From: Zantedeschia hybrid cultivar
Lineage: Eukaryota; Streptophyta; Magnoliopsida; Alismatales; Araceae
Direction of reading: 5' to 3'
DNA: 64,000 nucleotides
Assembly: GCA_030544215.1 (NCBI GenBank)
Contig: JARZZO010000014.1
Location: 22,203,734 to 22,267,733, forward strand
The notes beneath the pieces were generated by a model that worked only from the letters and a program-made list of their open reading frames with translations, did not search any database and was not told the DNA's origin. Both the position numbers and the translations under genes were made by a program. The stretch's first letter is position 1. Every line of letters starts with the position of its first letter. This document shows positions 11,390 to 23,400 of the stretch, piece after piece.

Positions 11390-13860
11390 ATCAAGGGTCT
11401 ACCGAAGGGAAAAGGGAGAAATAAAGACCTGGGGTGGAAATATGGTACTTTAGTGAATCCAACTAATAGGGAGGGGGTAAAATACAATTTTTGTCAAGAA
11501 AATTATAAAGGAGGGATCCACCGATTGAAACAATACATAGCTGGGACTTCTACAAATGTGACAACTTGCTTGAAGTTGACACTTGAGGCAAAAGAAGAAA
11601 TTAAACAGTACATAGAGCAGTCAAAACAAGCAAGAATTGAAAAGAAATATTTGGGTTAGGGAAGCAAAAAGTCGAGATGATATTTTTAGAGATTCAGCTT
11701 TCAAAGATTTATCCTTTGAGGTGAATCAAGTTGATGACATTCTTGCTTGAAGTTGACACTTGAGGCAAAAGAAGAAATTAAACAGTACATAGAGCAGTCA
11801 AACAAGAAAGAATTGAAAAGAAATATTTGGGTTAGGGAAGCAAAAAGTCAAGATGGTATTTTTAGAGATTCGGCTTTCAAAGATTTATCCTTTAAGGTGA
11901 ATCAAGTTGATGTACCAAGCTAGAATCCCATTCAATACTGCGTGTTTAAATAGTTTCCAAACAATGTTGGAAGCTATAGGACAATTCAGTCTGGGATTGA
12001 AAGGCCCTAGCTACCATGAGATTCGTGAGATCCTTCTCTAAAAAGTGATTCAAAAGACTCAAAGATTAGTAGATATGCAAAAAGCCAACTAAGTGAAGTT
12101 TGGTTGTACTATCATGTTTGATGCATGGACATATGAGAAAGGTCGTACGTTGGTCATTTTTTTTGTCAATTCACCTACTGGAATTGTGTTCTTGAGGTCC
12201 ATTGATGCATCCCAGTATGTAAAAGATGCAAAGTTGTTGGCTGACTTATTGAACAAGATAGTTATAGAGGTTGATGCAGAAAACGTGATACAAGTCGTCA
12301 CAGATAATGAGGCAAGCTATGTTGCTGTAGGAAAAATGTTGATGACAGCCTGCCCTTACTTATTTTGGACACCATGTGCTGCCCATTGCATAGACTTGAT
12401 ATTGGAGGACATTTCCAAGGTGTCTCCAATCTAGTCTACTAATCGGCGGCCAAGGATGGTGACTACATTTATTTATGCACATACGAGGGTGCTTGCTATG
12501 ATGAGGAAGCGTACAAATGAAAAGAATCTTGTCCGTGTAGTTGTGATCCGCTTTGCCACTAATTATTTGAATCTACAAAGTTTACTGGATTGCAAAGATA
12601 GATTGAGGAAAATGTTCACATGCACTGAATGGACAATCGACAATAAGTGGGCAAGAAAATGTGAAGGAAAGAAAGCACAAGGCACAGTTTGAAGACTCAA
12701 TTTTGTAAGAGAGCTATTTATGCACTGAAGATATTCAAGCCCCTTGTCATGGTTCTGCGGTTGGTTGATGGAGAGAAGCTGTCAATGGATTATATTTGTG
12801 AAGCCATGGAACGCGCCAAGGAAGGTATCAAGAACGCTCTGGATGGAAAGGTGGACAAGTATGATCCACATTGGGAGATCATTGATAGGAGATGAGATTT
12901 TCAGCTTTATCGTCTTTTACATGCAACTGGATACTACCTCAACCCTCAGTTTTATTATGCAAATTCAAAAATTGATTCTGATAGTGAAGTGAAGCAAGGA
13001 CTGTATGATTGCATTGAGAAGTTAGTTCTTAATCTTAAGGTACAAGATGAGATTACCAAGGAATTGGTATGTTATAGGAATGCTATGGGCTTCTTTGAGA
13101 GAGAAATGGTCATCATGCAACGTATTACATCTAATCCTAGTATATCTCTATATGGACTACAACGTTTATTCATTAATTTCTTTTTGATGTGAAAATTAAA
13201 TACTATTTGGATGTTTCATGTAGTTAATTGGTGGGTAGATTTTGACAGCAAAATCCTAATCTACAAAGGATGGCCATTCACATCTTGAGCCTCACTTGTA
13301 GTGCATCTAGCTGTGAATGCAATTGGAGTACATTTGAGTAGGCTAGATATTTATTAACTGTCATTAAATAATACATCTTATGCTTATGTTTTATTCTACA
13401 TTAATTTAAGAATAATATTTTTCTAAGTGCACACTAAGAAAAGGAATAGGTTGGGGCAAAAGAAGCTGAATGATCTTGTGTTTGTGCAATACAACCTACG
13501 CCTTCGAGATCGCTTTTTACGTTTGCAACAAACTGAACTTGATCTTATAAGTTTGGAAGATATTGATGATTGTAATGAGTGGATAGCACATCCCCATGAT
13601 AATGAAGATGTTGTGCATGAGGATGAGGACCTCATATGGTCATATGTTGAGATTGCTGCAAGGATTGGTGAAGAAGGTCCACATACAAGGTCAACATCAA
13701 AGAAACGTTGTTTAGGGAAGGGGAAAGCGACTGCAACAAGTTCTACATTAGATTCTATTATGAGTTTGAAGTTGGATCTTATGATACAACGGAGGAGTCT
13801 GAGGGTGAACTACCACTTGAGCAAGATGAGGATTCTAAGAGTGATGAATGAGTGAGGCTT
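11390..13860 (+). pseudogene. hAT transposase, multiply frameshifted
   Basis: Plus-strand fragments in order are: a BED-type finger (11453-11659; the YKGGIHRLKQ segment is kept, but the first cysteine of CNFC and the histidine of the expected KQHLAG are tyrosines); a DUF659-like segment (12093-12434, with DAWTYEKGRTL and a PCAAHCIDL block); segments at 12456-12692 and 12689-12895; a further segment at 12989-13192; and a C-terminal dimerisation block near 13255-13340 (AIHILSLTCSASSCE). A TKKRNRLGQ-type tail lies at 13427-13855. Stops, frame changes and a 177-bp tandem duplication (11565-11912) break the protein. It resembles Ac-like plant hAT transposases and is inactive. Confidence 0.85.
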
Positions 13861-13915
13861 GAGAGAGGAATGTATTCATAGGCTTATTAGCCTATGAATG
13901 TTATAATAGACTTAT

Positions 13916-15705
13916 TTAGCTTACATTTGTACATGGTTCGGAAATATAGAGCTGAGTCTGTCCATGGTTGGGAGCCTCCCCAAAGCCAACTTTCAGAGAT
14001 AACTTGATTTTGTTGGGCGGAAATTTAGACCAGACTATGTGGTTCCAAGAAGCTCTGGCTCCACCATCAAATATGCCTTTGGAACTCCACACCCATCTTT
14101 TGTCTTCATTATCTATAGAAAGATGAATCCCACAGATGATCTCCAAAAGTGGTAGCAGTTATTCAAATTCCAGTCCTGTTGGGTTTCTTCTGAATCTAAG
14201 ATTCCAAGGATTATGCTGTCCATTTGAATACACCTGAGCCACAGTTCTATCTTTGCCCTCTGATAACTGATAAAGCTGATAGAACTGACATGCAAAAGGA
14301 ATCCTTTAGCACCAATTATCGTCCCAAAATCTAATCAGGTACCATTCCCAAGTTTGTAGGAGACTGCAGGACTGACAAAAGCAACCATTTTATTAATGTT
14401 CCTCCAAATAGGTGACATATTGGAAGAAATGGGTGGCTGAAGAATCCATTTACATGCAAAGGGGTAATATCTTCTCCTAATGATATTCACCCACAATGCA
14501 TTTTCCATCTCCCCCATTCTTCAAATCCACTTAGATAATAAAGCCTATTTGAATCAAACCAATACCTCCTTGTTCCTTACTTTACATACCTTCCCCCATG
14601 CCACTAGGTGAAGGCCTCTTCTATCCCGCTTCCCACTTTCCCAAAAGAAAAGACTCCTTTTAGATTCAATCAATCTTTCAACAGTTTTTGGAATCATAAT
14701 TATTGAAAGGTCATAGGTAGCCAACGAGGAGAGGAATGATTTTGAAAGGTCCACCTGCCTCATGCTGAAAGGAACCTAGCTTTCCATCCCTCTAATCTTT
14801 GTTAAAATTTTCTGATAAGGTCATACCAATCTCTTACTTTACATTGGATATCTGAGAGAGAAAAGTCCCAAACAAGTTATTAGGAATTTAGATACTTTAC
14901 AAGAAAATAATTCAGCAATATCCTGCAGTCTTTCTTGAGACAAATTAATCCCCACCACCTCTGATTTACTATAATTGATTGACAAGCCTGTTATAGCCTC
15001 TGTCAGAATCAGCAGGCTCTTCATGAAAAGAGTGCATCATCAGCAAATTGTAAGTGTGAAAGTATGAAGCCATTTCTGCCAATAGAAAACCCATCCACCG
15101 GCCCCTGTGATGTAGCTCTTTCCCAGAGTACTCAATATCTGACCAATAATAATGAAAATAAGAGGTGATATTGGATCACCTTTTAACCCTCTCGTACTGC
15201 TGAAATATCCACACGGTTCCCCATTTAACAATATTGAAAATTTGGAAGTTGAAATGCAGTTCATGATCCATCCAATCCATTTTTGTCTAAATCCCATAGC
15301 ACTGAGGGTCATTTGAATACACAGCCAGCTCACTTTATCATATGCTTTTTCAAAGTCCAATTTCACTAATACCCCTTCTTCCTGTTGCTTTTATCTACCA
15401 CTTAAAAATGCACATTTGTTTCTGCTTATAACATTCCTTAGCACATTCTTCAAACTGTTGGCCAATACTTTGGTGATAATTTTATAACGCCCATTGAGGA
15501 GACTGGTTGGCCTATATTCTGACACTGTCTCTGACCCTTCCTTCTTAGGTATAAGAACAATAAATGTTGAATTGGACCTTTTGATATTGAGAGGTCTTTC
15601 TTGAAACTCACCCATTTCCAACAAGTCTTCTTTAATTGTTTCCCAGAAGAATTGGCTAAAACCCATAGAAAATCCGTCCGGTTCTGGTGACTTATTTGCC
15701 TCCAT
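13916..15705 (-). pseudogene. LINE C ORF2, reverse transcriptase and C-terminal part
   Basis: Broken minus-strand frames. The RT begins at about 15705 (MEANKSPEPDGFSMGF, equivalent to the PNKAPGPDGF block), then SEYRPTSLLNG near 15520, MKLDFEKAYDKVSW at 15366, a SSTRGL block near 15190, ISPLIFIIIGQ near 15170, NYSKSEVVGINLS near 14970, an FFWESGKRDRRG block near 14640 and the RWVWSSKGIF zinc-region start near 14100. The frame ends at 13916 where the hAT element interrupts it. The endonuclease domain is absent. Confidence 0.85.
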
Positions 15706-15905
15706 ACCAAGGTTTGCCGTATCGTACCGGATCGGGCCGACTCGTACAAGTCAACTCGTATTTGGACAATCCCGAGTCACTGGCACGGGTGGATCATACG
15801 AGTCGGGCTTGGATGCTTCCGGATCGAGCTGTCTTGCAACGTATTGGACTGACTCGTGCCAGATCGCACGATACCACATCATTTTCGAAAAAAATAAATC
15901 ATCCC
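15705..15905. other. Insertion or rearrangement within LINE C
   Basis: About 200 bp rich in CGTACCGGATCGGG and ACTCGTACGAGTC-like words. It lies where the LINE should carry the end of ORF1 and the ORF2 endonuclease. No clear terminal repeats were found. It recalls the GGTACCGG elements at 10.2 and 49.3 kb in composition only. It could be a MITE remnant that accompanied a deletion. Confidence 0.4.
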
Positions 15906-15959
15906 GCTCAGGTACAGCGCTGGGACTTCAAGTGATCCTTAACTTAGTAGACTCGGAAG

Positions 15960-17037
15960 GTTTCACCAAAGCAGCAACCTTTGGGGTAGAAACAGAGCAC
16001 CGCTGCTGTCCCTTGTACCTCCTGAATTTTGAAACCACGTCAGCCCATGTCCAGTACTAGGAAACATACTTCCATGAATGGAGCTAGAGGACGACTCCTT
16101 CGTGAGCCAGACCCAGAAATCACACCGAGTTAGGTGGATGGGAACACAATCTGGGATTTCCTCCAGACTTCTCACTTCCACAAGAACACGAGCATATTTC
16201 AGCATCTGACCATGGAGGGACCTAGCATCACCCCCTTAAGATACCAAAAGAAGAGACAATAGCCTGGAATGTCTCACTATTACACACATGTAGCGGAATA
16301 CCAAACATCCAGAGCCAAGTCTTGGTACCTGGTGGGACTGGAGTAGTAGAAGCAGAGATAGACCATGGTGAGCTTTTGGGGAGCAGGTTCCCTCTGTGAC
16401 CACTAAGGAACTTAATACCCCGATTCCTCCAATCAGGGACGGGACTCTTAACCAGGAAGAAGTGGTTGTCAAGCTCTCTGATTCACCAGTTCTTCCCATC
16501 AGCCCAAAGGGACTGAAGAGCATACAATAAAGCCTGATAAGCTTCCATTGGATGGGCCTTGGAGGGTTGTAGAGCATGAACCGAGACTACCAGGCAGCTT
16601 TCCATTCAGGCCCACACTCCTGGAACCGAAGAAGACCAAGGAATCTGAATCCTTCCCTTCTGAAGATTATGCGAGGCCAGGACAGGGTTTGTTTGAACAG
16701 GGTCTGGAGGCTTGATGGCAGGCTTACAACAAACAGAGCTCCGGTGACCAAAGTTTCTACAGACCAAGCATCTTACCCTTTCTCTCCAGTCCCTGGCCCA
16801 ATGGCCCTTCCCCAAGCACCTCAGACAAGTATATCTGTCCACAGGGATGGAGGAAGAGTTCCTCTTTTCACTAGTGGGACGAGGGTAGGGGTGTCAACGG
16901 GCCGGGCTTGGGGATATCCTCTGCTTCTTGGTTTCACCTCGCTTCTGGACCAGCTTCCACTCATCATCACCCTCTGATCCCCCGTTTACTCCCCTCCCAC
17001 TCCCTCTCTCGTCACCATCTCTTGCTTCTATCGCCAT
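15960..17037 (-). pseudogene. LINE C ORF1 (CCHC zinc knuckles, nucleic-acid binding)
   Basis: It starts at the ATG at 17037 (MAIEARDGDERGSGRG), three bases inside the target duplication. An early in-frame TGA follows near 16890. Two CCHC knuckles follow in the 16842-16606 frame (CLRCLGKGHWARDW, whose last cysteine is lost, and CLVCRNFGHRSSVC). Further on is a DUF4283-like stretch near 16200-16080 (RVLVEVRSLEEI), followed by a WADVV block near 16040. Layout and motifs parallel the intact ORF1 at 41641-43812. Several frame changes make it non-functional. Confidence 0.8.
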
Positions 17038-17481
17038 GGACCAACACTTGATTGTAACAGGTGGCAGCCTTCACAACGTTACATTCCAGGTTATTTTGTA
17101 AGGTCCTCATAAACGCAGGTTAATTTGTAATGCCCTTCTAAACTTCAGATGTTATATTAATTTTTTGTTATTTAATGCTTTACTTTAATTAATACATATT
17201 CAGAACCTGGAGTTTTAATGTATTCAATGTCTTGTAATTTCACTACTCTTCAGTTTTTCATGGAACAGTGCAGTTTGCAATTTAATGCACTCTTTAGCAA
17301 AATCTGGCAGCTCATTTTACTGGGACCCTGCTTTTAGTATGTTGGTTTTAATCTGGGTAGTGCTTGACCAAGTTTAAGTGTTTAACTGGTTTTGGCTTAT
17401 GACATATTTTACTTGGGCCCTGTCCAGGAAAGGGAGATGCTAGTCCTGTTATATTTGAATTTGTCTTCTTTGAATTCGCAG

Positions 17482-20400
17482 ATTGTTGCATTTCTAATAC
17501 CTCTCCTGGATGACAAATTTCCTCTTATACGGAGTATAACCTGTTGGACGCTTTCTCGTTATAGCAAATTCATTGTTCAGGTAACCTCCCCCCCAAACTA
17601 GCATGACTCAGGTATCAAGTTCTTTTTCAGTATTCCGCCATTCTGCATTTATGTTTCCCTGTGCAAGTTCTACCCTCTGGCATCTCCTCTACATTTTACT
17701 TTCCTAAAATATGGTAAAAGTTCATGAGATTGCTTGTCATCTATATTTCCCTTTCGTAGTTCCATTTTCTGGCATTTTCTCCGTGTCACTTTCTTGAGAT
17801 TTCTTATCAGTTTGTTCTTTACCTACATGTAGGGCCTTGGTCATCAAGGAGGGCAAGAACACTTTGATAAAGTTCTTATGGGGCTTCTGCGAAGGATTCT
17901 GGATACAAATAAGCGAGTGCAAGAGGCTGCTTGTTCAGCTTTTGCCACACTGGAAGAGGTGCATATTGTGATGTGAACAGATTGATTAAACTTCTGTATT
18001 TATGTGTTCATTCTGGAAAGAAAAAAAGAACTTACGCCAACAATTTTGCTTGGATTTCAGGAAGCTGCAGAAGAGCTGGCACCTCGACTTGAGATTATTT
18101 TGCAGCACCTTTTATGTGCTTTTGGAAAATACCAGGTAATACCAAGCTTCCATCAGTACCAACTTCATAATGCTGGTCATTGATTAATTAGCCGTGTTTG
18201 AACCTTTGAACAAATATGAGTTGAATCTGGTTTTATTATTCTTATAGCTTGTTTTAACTTTCTTCTTCTTTATGGCCCATGTAATCTGTAGAGACGGAAT
18301 TTGCGAATTGTTTATGATGCCATTGGAACTCTTGCTGATGCAGTGGGTGCAGAACTGAATCAGGTACTGCGATACCTGAAAACCATGAATTGAAGTGAAT
18401 CCTGGTATATTGATACTCTTATCTGCTGACTGATTTTGTCTCCACCGATATGCAGCCAAAATATCTTGACATTTTGATGCCTCCATTGATCTCAAAGTGG
18501 CAGCAGCTTTCGAACTGTGACAAGGACTTGTTTCCATTGCTCGAATGCTTTATATCTATAGTGCAAGTATGGTTATTGGACTGGCTTATGCTTTATATCT
18601 ATAGTGCAAGTCTTTCTTTAAGTGGTCATAATTTTTTTTGGGTCATTTAAAGTGGCTGCATCTGAGTTTTTCTGCAAGCTTTTGTTGGTGATAAAACAGG
18701 ATAGGCAAAGTAGTCTTTCTGAATTTGCTTCCTTCTTTCCATCTCAGAAGGTTTTGTTTCATTCACATACATTTCCAATTGATCCATTAGAGTCATCCAA
18801 TCCTTCTCAGCTTAATTCCTTTGCGTGCATTTGGAATCAGAATAAGAAAAACTTGGAGTATGTATTCTGTTTTACACTGAATTAACCTTCTAAGTTATTG
18901 TGTGTATTTGGTTCTCGTAGTTATTCTAGGCTTTTGGCATACATGTGGTTTCCTTAGTTGTTATTCCATTACAACTGTTCTTAGGTGTGGATTGGGCATT
19001 TGCTCAAGTAAGCATCAACTTGCAATTGCAATACCACACCATACCTGATGCAGTTCAGAATTCTTCAGAACACTTGAGCCCTTTTTGTCTGACAAGCAAG
19101 TGGAAGATGCAAGGAATGAGGAGAGATTGGTGTGGGAAGAAAATGCTTCTTTGGTTGGCTTCTACCCTATAGTAGTTGCCATTGGCTAACATGGACTTTT
19201 TTAATTTTTCACTTTGAATCCGAGTTTTATGTATGCACAATGGTTGAGACACACATGCTGGGCTGAAAGAAAGTCAGGAAGATCTAGCATAAATGCTTAG
19301 TCGCACGAACTACTACTATGCATTCTTTAAACAAGTCCAAATTTGAAATGCAAAAGCCTCGAGATCTTCATCATGAATTTCATGCCTTCGGCTGCAAAAG
19401 CTGTCTTATCATGGTGACAGTCGGAAAAATTATACCTCCACGTTGAGCTAGCTTATGATCTGGGCTATAGATGAATGTCCCATCTCCTCTCTTCTGGGAT
19501 TCAGAAGGTTGAAATCCTGGATATGCTGAAAGTTTTGAATGAGTTTGGCTGTCATTGTGATTCAACCCACACCTATACACACAGAGAGCAAAAGGATCAA
19601 CGTGCCCTGGGGTGCATCTAACTTTGATGCGTCCCCTCCAAAATCCAGCATCCCCATGTTTTAAAAAATAATAAAAATCAGCAATAATTTTTGAATATTC
19701 AACTATGCACCTTTGGGTTGTTCCCATCTTTGGGGTTTTAATTTTCACTGTCCGATCTTTAAAATTAGTCGGAGCCATCCGATCGGGTATGCATAAAAAA
19801 AAATGTTTAAAAATGTTAAAAAATAGTGAAAAAATAAAAAATTCGTCAGGTTAACCTTTAGGGATGATCCCATCCCCTGGGGTTTTAGTTTTGATCCCCA
19901 ATGAATGAATGCACTTGATTGGACGGCTACGGTCGAGTTTTTCGATCTGAAGGTGAAAATTAAATCTCAAGGAGTGGAAACCAACCAAAGGGAGGGTATT
20001 TGAATATATATATTTTTTGATGATTTTTTATTTTTTTTAACATCGGGATGTGGGGATTTGGGGGTGGGGGGTCTAAAGCTAAATGTGCCCTGGGGAGCGC
20101 ACGCGCACGCATGTAACAGGAAAGCTTCTCTTAACAAATTGATTTAAACTGTTAAATTTTAATCTAAAGGTTAAGAATTAAAAGTTAAAATAATAAGAAT
20201 TTGAGAAAGGAGGCGTGGGCCCCACACGTTGTAACCCCGCACAGAGTTCTGTTGGTGGGAACCACCCAACATGCACGGGGCTGGGCGGAACCGCCCAGCC
20301 TAATGCTTCTGTGGACTATGATCCGACAGGTAGCTCTTTTTTCTTTTCCCTTAAATAGTGTTGTTTTTTAACAATCAGGTTTTGTATTTTTCTGTTTTTT

Positions 20401-23400
20401 GTCATTCATCCTATCCTATGAAATTCTGGCACCATAGGCACTGCAACATGCGTGACTTATTTTAATTTTTAAAATTTTAAACCTTTAGATTGTATTTTAG
20501 ACGATCTAATGGCCAAAAAGAAGGTAATAAGAAACTTTCCTGTTTCTAACCTGCATCTGCAGGATCTCATTTTTCTGACTGTTCCTGAATAGTTTCTTCA
20601 TTATAAAATGGGTTTGATGGTCCCTTGTAACCCTTATTAAAGAAAACATCTTTTATGCATGTATCAGGCTTTGGGGCCGGGATTTTCTCAGTACGCTGAA
20701 TTTGTATTCCAGAAATGTATTGGTATAATCCAGACACATCAATTGGCGAAGGTATTTTGTCCTGTTTATTTGATTCTTGTCTAACTTTCTACATTCATAT
20801 TACTGGTGATTTATGTTCTTTGTACTCTTTGCCTTTTCTTTTAATTAGTAGTTGATAGATGGTGCCTGGTGTAAGAGAAAAGAAAAAAGACACTTATTTC
20901 TTGGCTTGCAAACTTAGAGGAATGTTCTGAAGTATCCCACTCTGATATGAATATTTCTTTCAAGGTCGATCCTGTTGCAGCTGGTGGTCATTATGATAAA
21001 GACTTTATTGTCTACTCTTTGGACCTTCTTTCAGGACTCGTGGAAGGTCTTGGTGGTGGAATAGAGAGTTTGGTACTTATTTTGCCCTATGAACATTTAT
21101 GTTTTATTTGTTATATAATTTCTATACTGCATTGTAGCTGATTGCACTTCACGACAATTGAGTTGTCTTAATTAGCAAAATTTTTATTCATAAAATATCA
21201 TTATTTTTGTCTGTTCTTTTGTGCCCTTCAAACACGGAGTGGTATTGTTCTCAAGTTAGATTTTGAGAAAGCATATGATAGAGTTAATTGGAGTTGCTTG
21301 CTACATATTCTTTACCAAGACAAGTTTTGGGGAGAAATGGGTTGCCTGGATCAGAGCTTGTTTATTTACTTGGTGGGAGAGGTCTTAGACAGGGGGATTC
21401 TTTATCTCCACTCATGTTTGTCCTGGTGGCCCATGTTCATAGTTGTATGTGGGAGAGAGCAATAATTGCAGGATTCTTATCTGGTTTCCAGGCGGGACCT
21501 TCTTGTAGACCGATTTCTCACCTTCACTATGCAGATGACACTATTATTTTCCTATTTGCAGGTGGATATGATGTTTGTTATGGTAGAATCTGCAAGAGCA
21601 AAGAGAATGGAGGGCTTGGTATCAAAAACATTATCGACTTTAACTTGACCTATTGTCCAAATGGCTCTGGAAGCTTGGTGCCAATCAGACGGGGCTGTGG
21701 ATTGAGCTGATCAGGGATAAGTATTATTGCACGGGAAGAGTTTGAGATTTTCATTGTATAGAGATCCAAGCTTTGGAGGGGTATCTTATAGGCTGCATAT
21801 GTCATCCGAGCTGCCACCCGGGTTGATATAAGTTATGGTAGGGTGTGTTCTTTTTGGAGTTATAAATGGTGTGCCTTGACTCCGCTACTCAAGATCTTTC
21901 CTAGGCTCTTCACCATCTCTTCACAGCCATAGGTTTTGGTAGAAGATGTGATGGATATGTCCTCTCATGGGAGGGGGTGTGGACCCCCTTGTCAAGAAGA
22001 AATCTTAGGGATGAGGAGATCTGGGACTTGGGAGATTTATTCTAAACCTTTTAGATCTTCAAGCTTGATGTGTCTTGCTCTGACTCTGTAGTTCCAGTCA
22101 TAAGTGAGAGGGCATTTTGGTCTTTTTATATTTTCCTTCCTGTGTTAAATATTTTGAGGGTAATTAGTGTCTTTTTTTATTTGTCTATTTATCCCTGTTA
22201 TGAGGGGTATTTTTGTCCTTGTAATATTGTAAACTTGCTGCCCTAATGAATATAAGAGAGAGAGAGAGAGAGAGAAGTGCGGACAACAATGTGTATACAT
22301 GCGGCGCACATATGGCTGCCGCCCTCCTCCTCCTGTTCTCTTCTTCTTCCATTGTCTTCTAGTTTTTTTTTTTTGGTGCTCCAAATCTTCAACATGGTAT
22401 CAGAGCAATCGGCGCACATATGGCTGCCGCCCTTCTCCTCCTGTTCTCTTCTTCTTCCATTGTCTTCTAGTTTTTTTTTTTGGGTGCCCCAAATCTTCAA
22501 CATGGTATCAGAGCAATCCTAAAGGAAGGAGGACCAATCATCAAAGAGGCTTCACCCATGGTATCAGAGCCAAGTGATGACTGCTTCACCCATTTGCTCT
22601 CCCCTCTTAGGGAGGTGGTGAATTTGTGGCTCTTTTGAACAAAGAGGCTTCTTCATCTTCTAAACAAAAAGGCAAAGGGATCAAGTATTGTACGCATTGC
22701 AATCGAGATAATCATGATGTTGATTTCTATTGGGACTTTATCCGGAGAAGCAACCTCATAAATTTGAAACTGGTAGTGGGAAGGGAGGTTGTGCTGCAAA
22801 AGGTAATGTTGCTGCTTTGTAGCCCACTAGTACCACCCCGGGGGTGTCTACTGAGGGTGGTTCCTCCTCGTCTCAATTGCCATCACTGTCCACTTCTGAC
22901 ATTGCTTGCCTACAAATGATTCTTTCTCAGTTTGGTCATATGAGTTCTTCTTCAGGTACCGCCAGGTCAGCACTTAGTGCTCGTACTATACATCCTCAGT
23001 TTAGTCACTAGGTTATTGACTTTGGGGTTACAGACCACATGATTGGTAACTCCACTCACTTTACTTCTTATTCCTTGTCTTGTGGTCAGGACAAGGTGAC
23101 CGTTGCTGATGGCACCCGAGCCACTATTGTCGGCAAGGGGTCCATCCACCTAAATGATCAGTTAATCCTCTCTATTGTTCTTCATGTACCCGCCTTGTCC
23201 ATTAATCTTCTTTCTAGGAGTAGCATTACTAAATCTTTTAACTGTTTAGTGACATTTTTCCCTACACATTGTATTTTTTAGGACATGCGGATACAACAGA
23301 TGATTGAGAGTGGTCGTAAAGTGGATGGTCTCTACCATATTGAACCCGGAGGATGTGTGGCTTTTCAGTCTTCTATATGTACCAAAAGAAATCATTCTCT

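Larger units (their letters stand above)
9912..13915 (+). mobile_element. hAT-superfamily DNA transposon, decayed
   Basis: About 4.0 kb inserted inside LINE C. The left end is near CTGTGTTATCAAAGGCG (about 9910), followed by GC-rich GGCGAGCGAGGCGC-type sequence. The right end lies near 13915 but no matching terminal inverted repeat or 8-bp target duplication could be defined, so the boundaries are approximate. Inside are a MITE-like palindrome (10227-10364), a CT-rich hairpin minisatellite (10525-11165) and a plus-strand transposase with BED-type zinc finger, DUF659-like and hAT C-terminal dimerisation segments. Confidence 0.75.
9370..17040 (-). mobile_element. LINE C, minus strand, split by a hAT transposon
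   Basis: A 9-bp direct repeat CCAACACTT lies at 9361-9369 and 17041-17049, immediately outside a minus-strand LINE. The poly(T) (3' tail) is at about 9370-9378, and the 5' end starts three bases before an ORF1-type ATG at 17037. ORF1 (with CCHC knuckles) covers about 17037-15960. An insertion or rearrangement at about 15705-15900 replaces the ORF1 tail and ORF2 endonuclease. RT follows at 15705-14500 and the C-terminal zinc region at about 14150-13916. The rest of the zinc region (GIFNDNADHLFCH) is at about 9910-9690, on the other side of the hAT element. A TTTATCCCC/GGGGATAAA stem is at 9505-9541. Confidence 0.85.

Noticed and set aside
22145..22577. Several overlapping open frames at the copia 5' end
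   Set aside because: They read through the LTR, the (GA)n run and the duplicated primer-binding site; non-coding.
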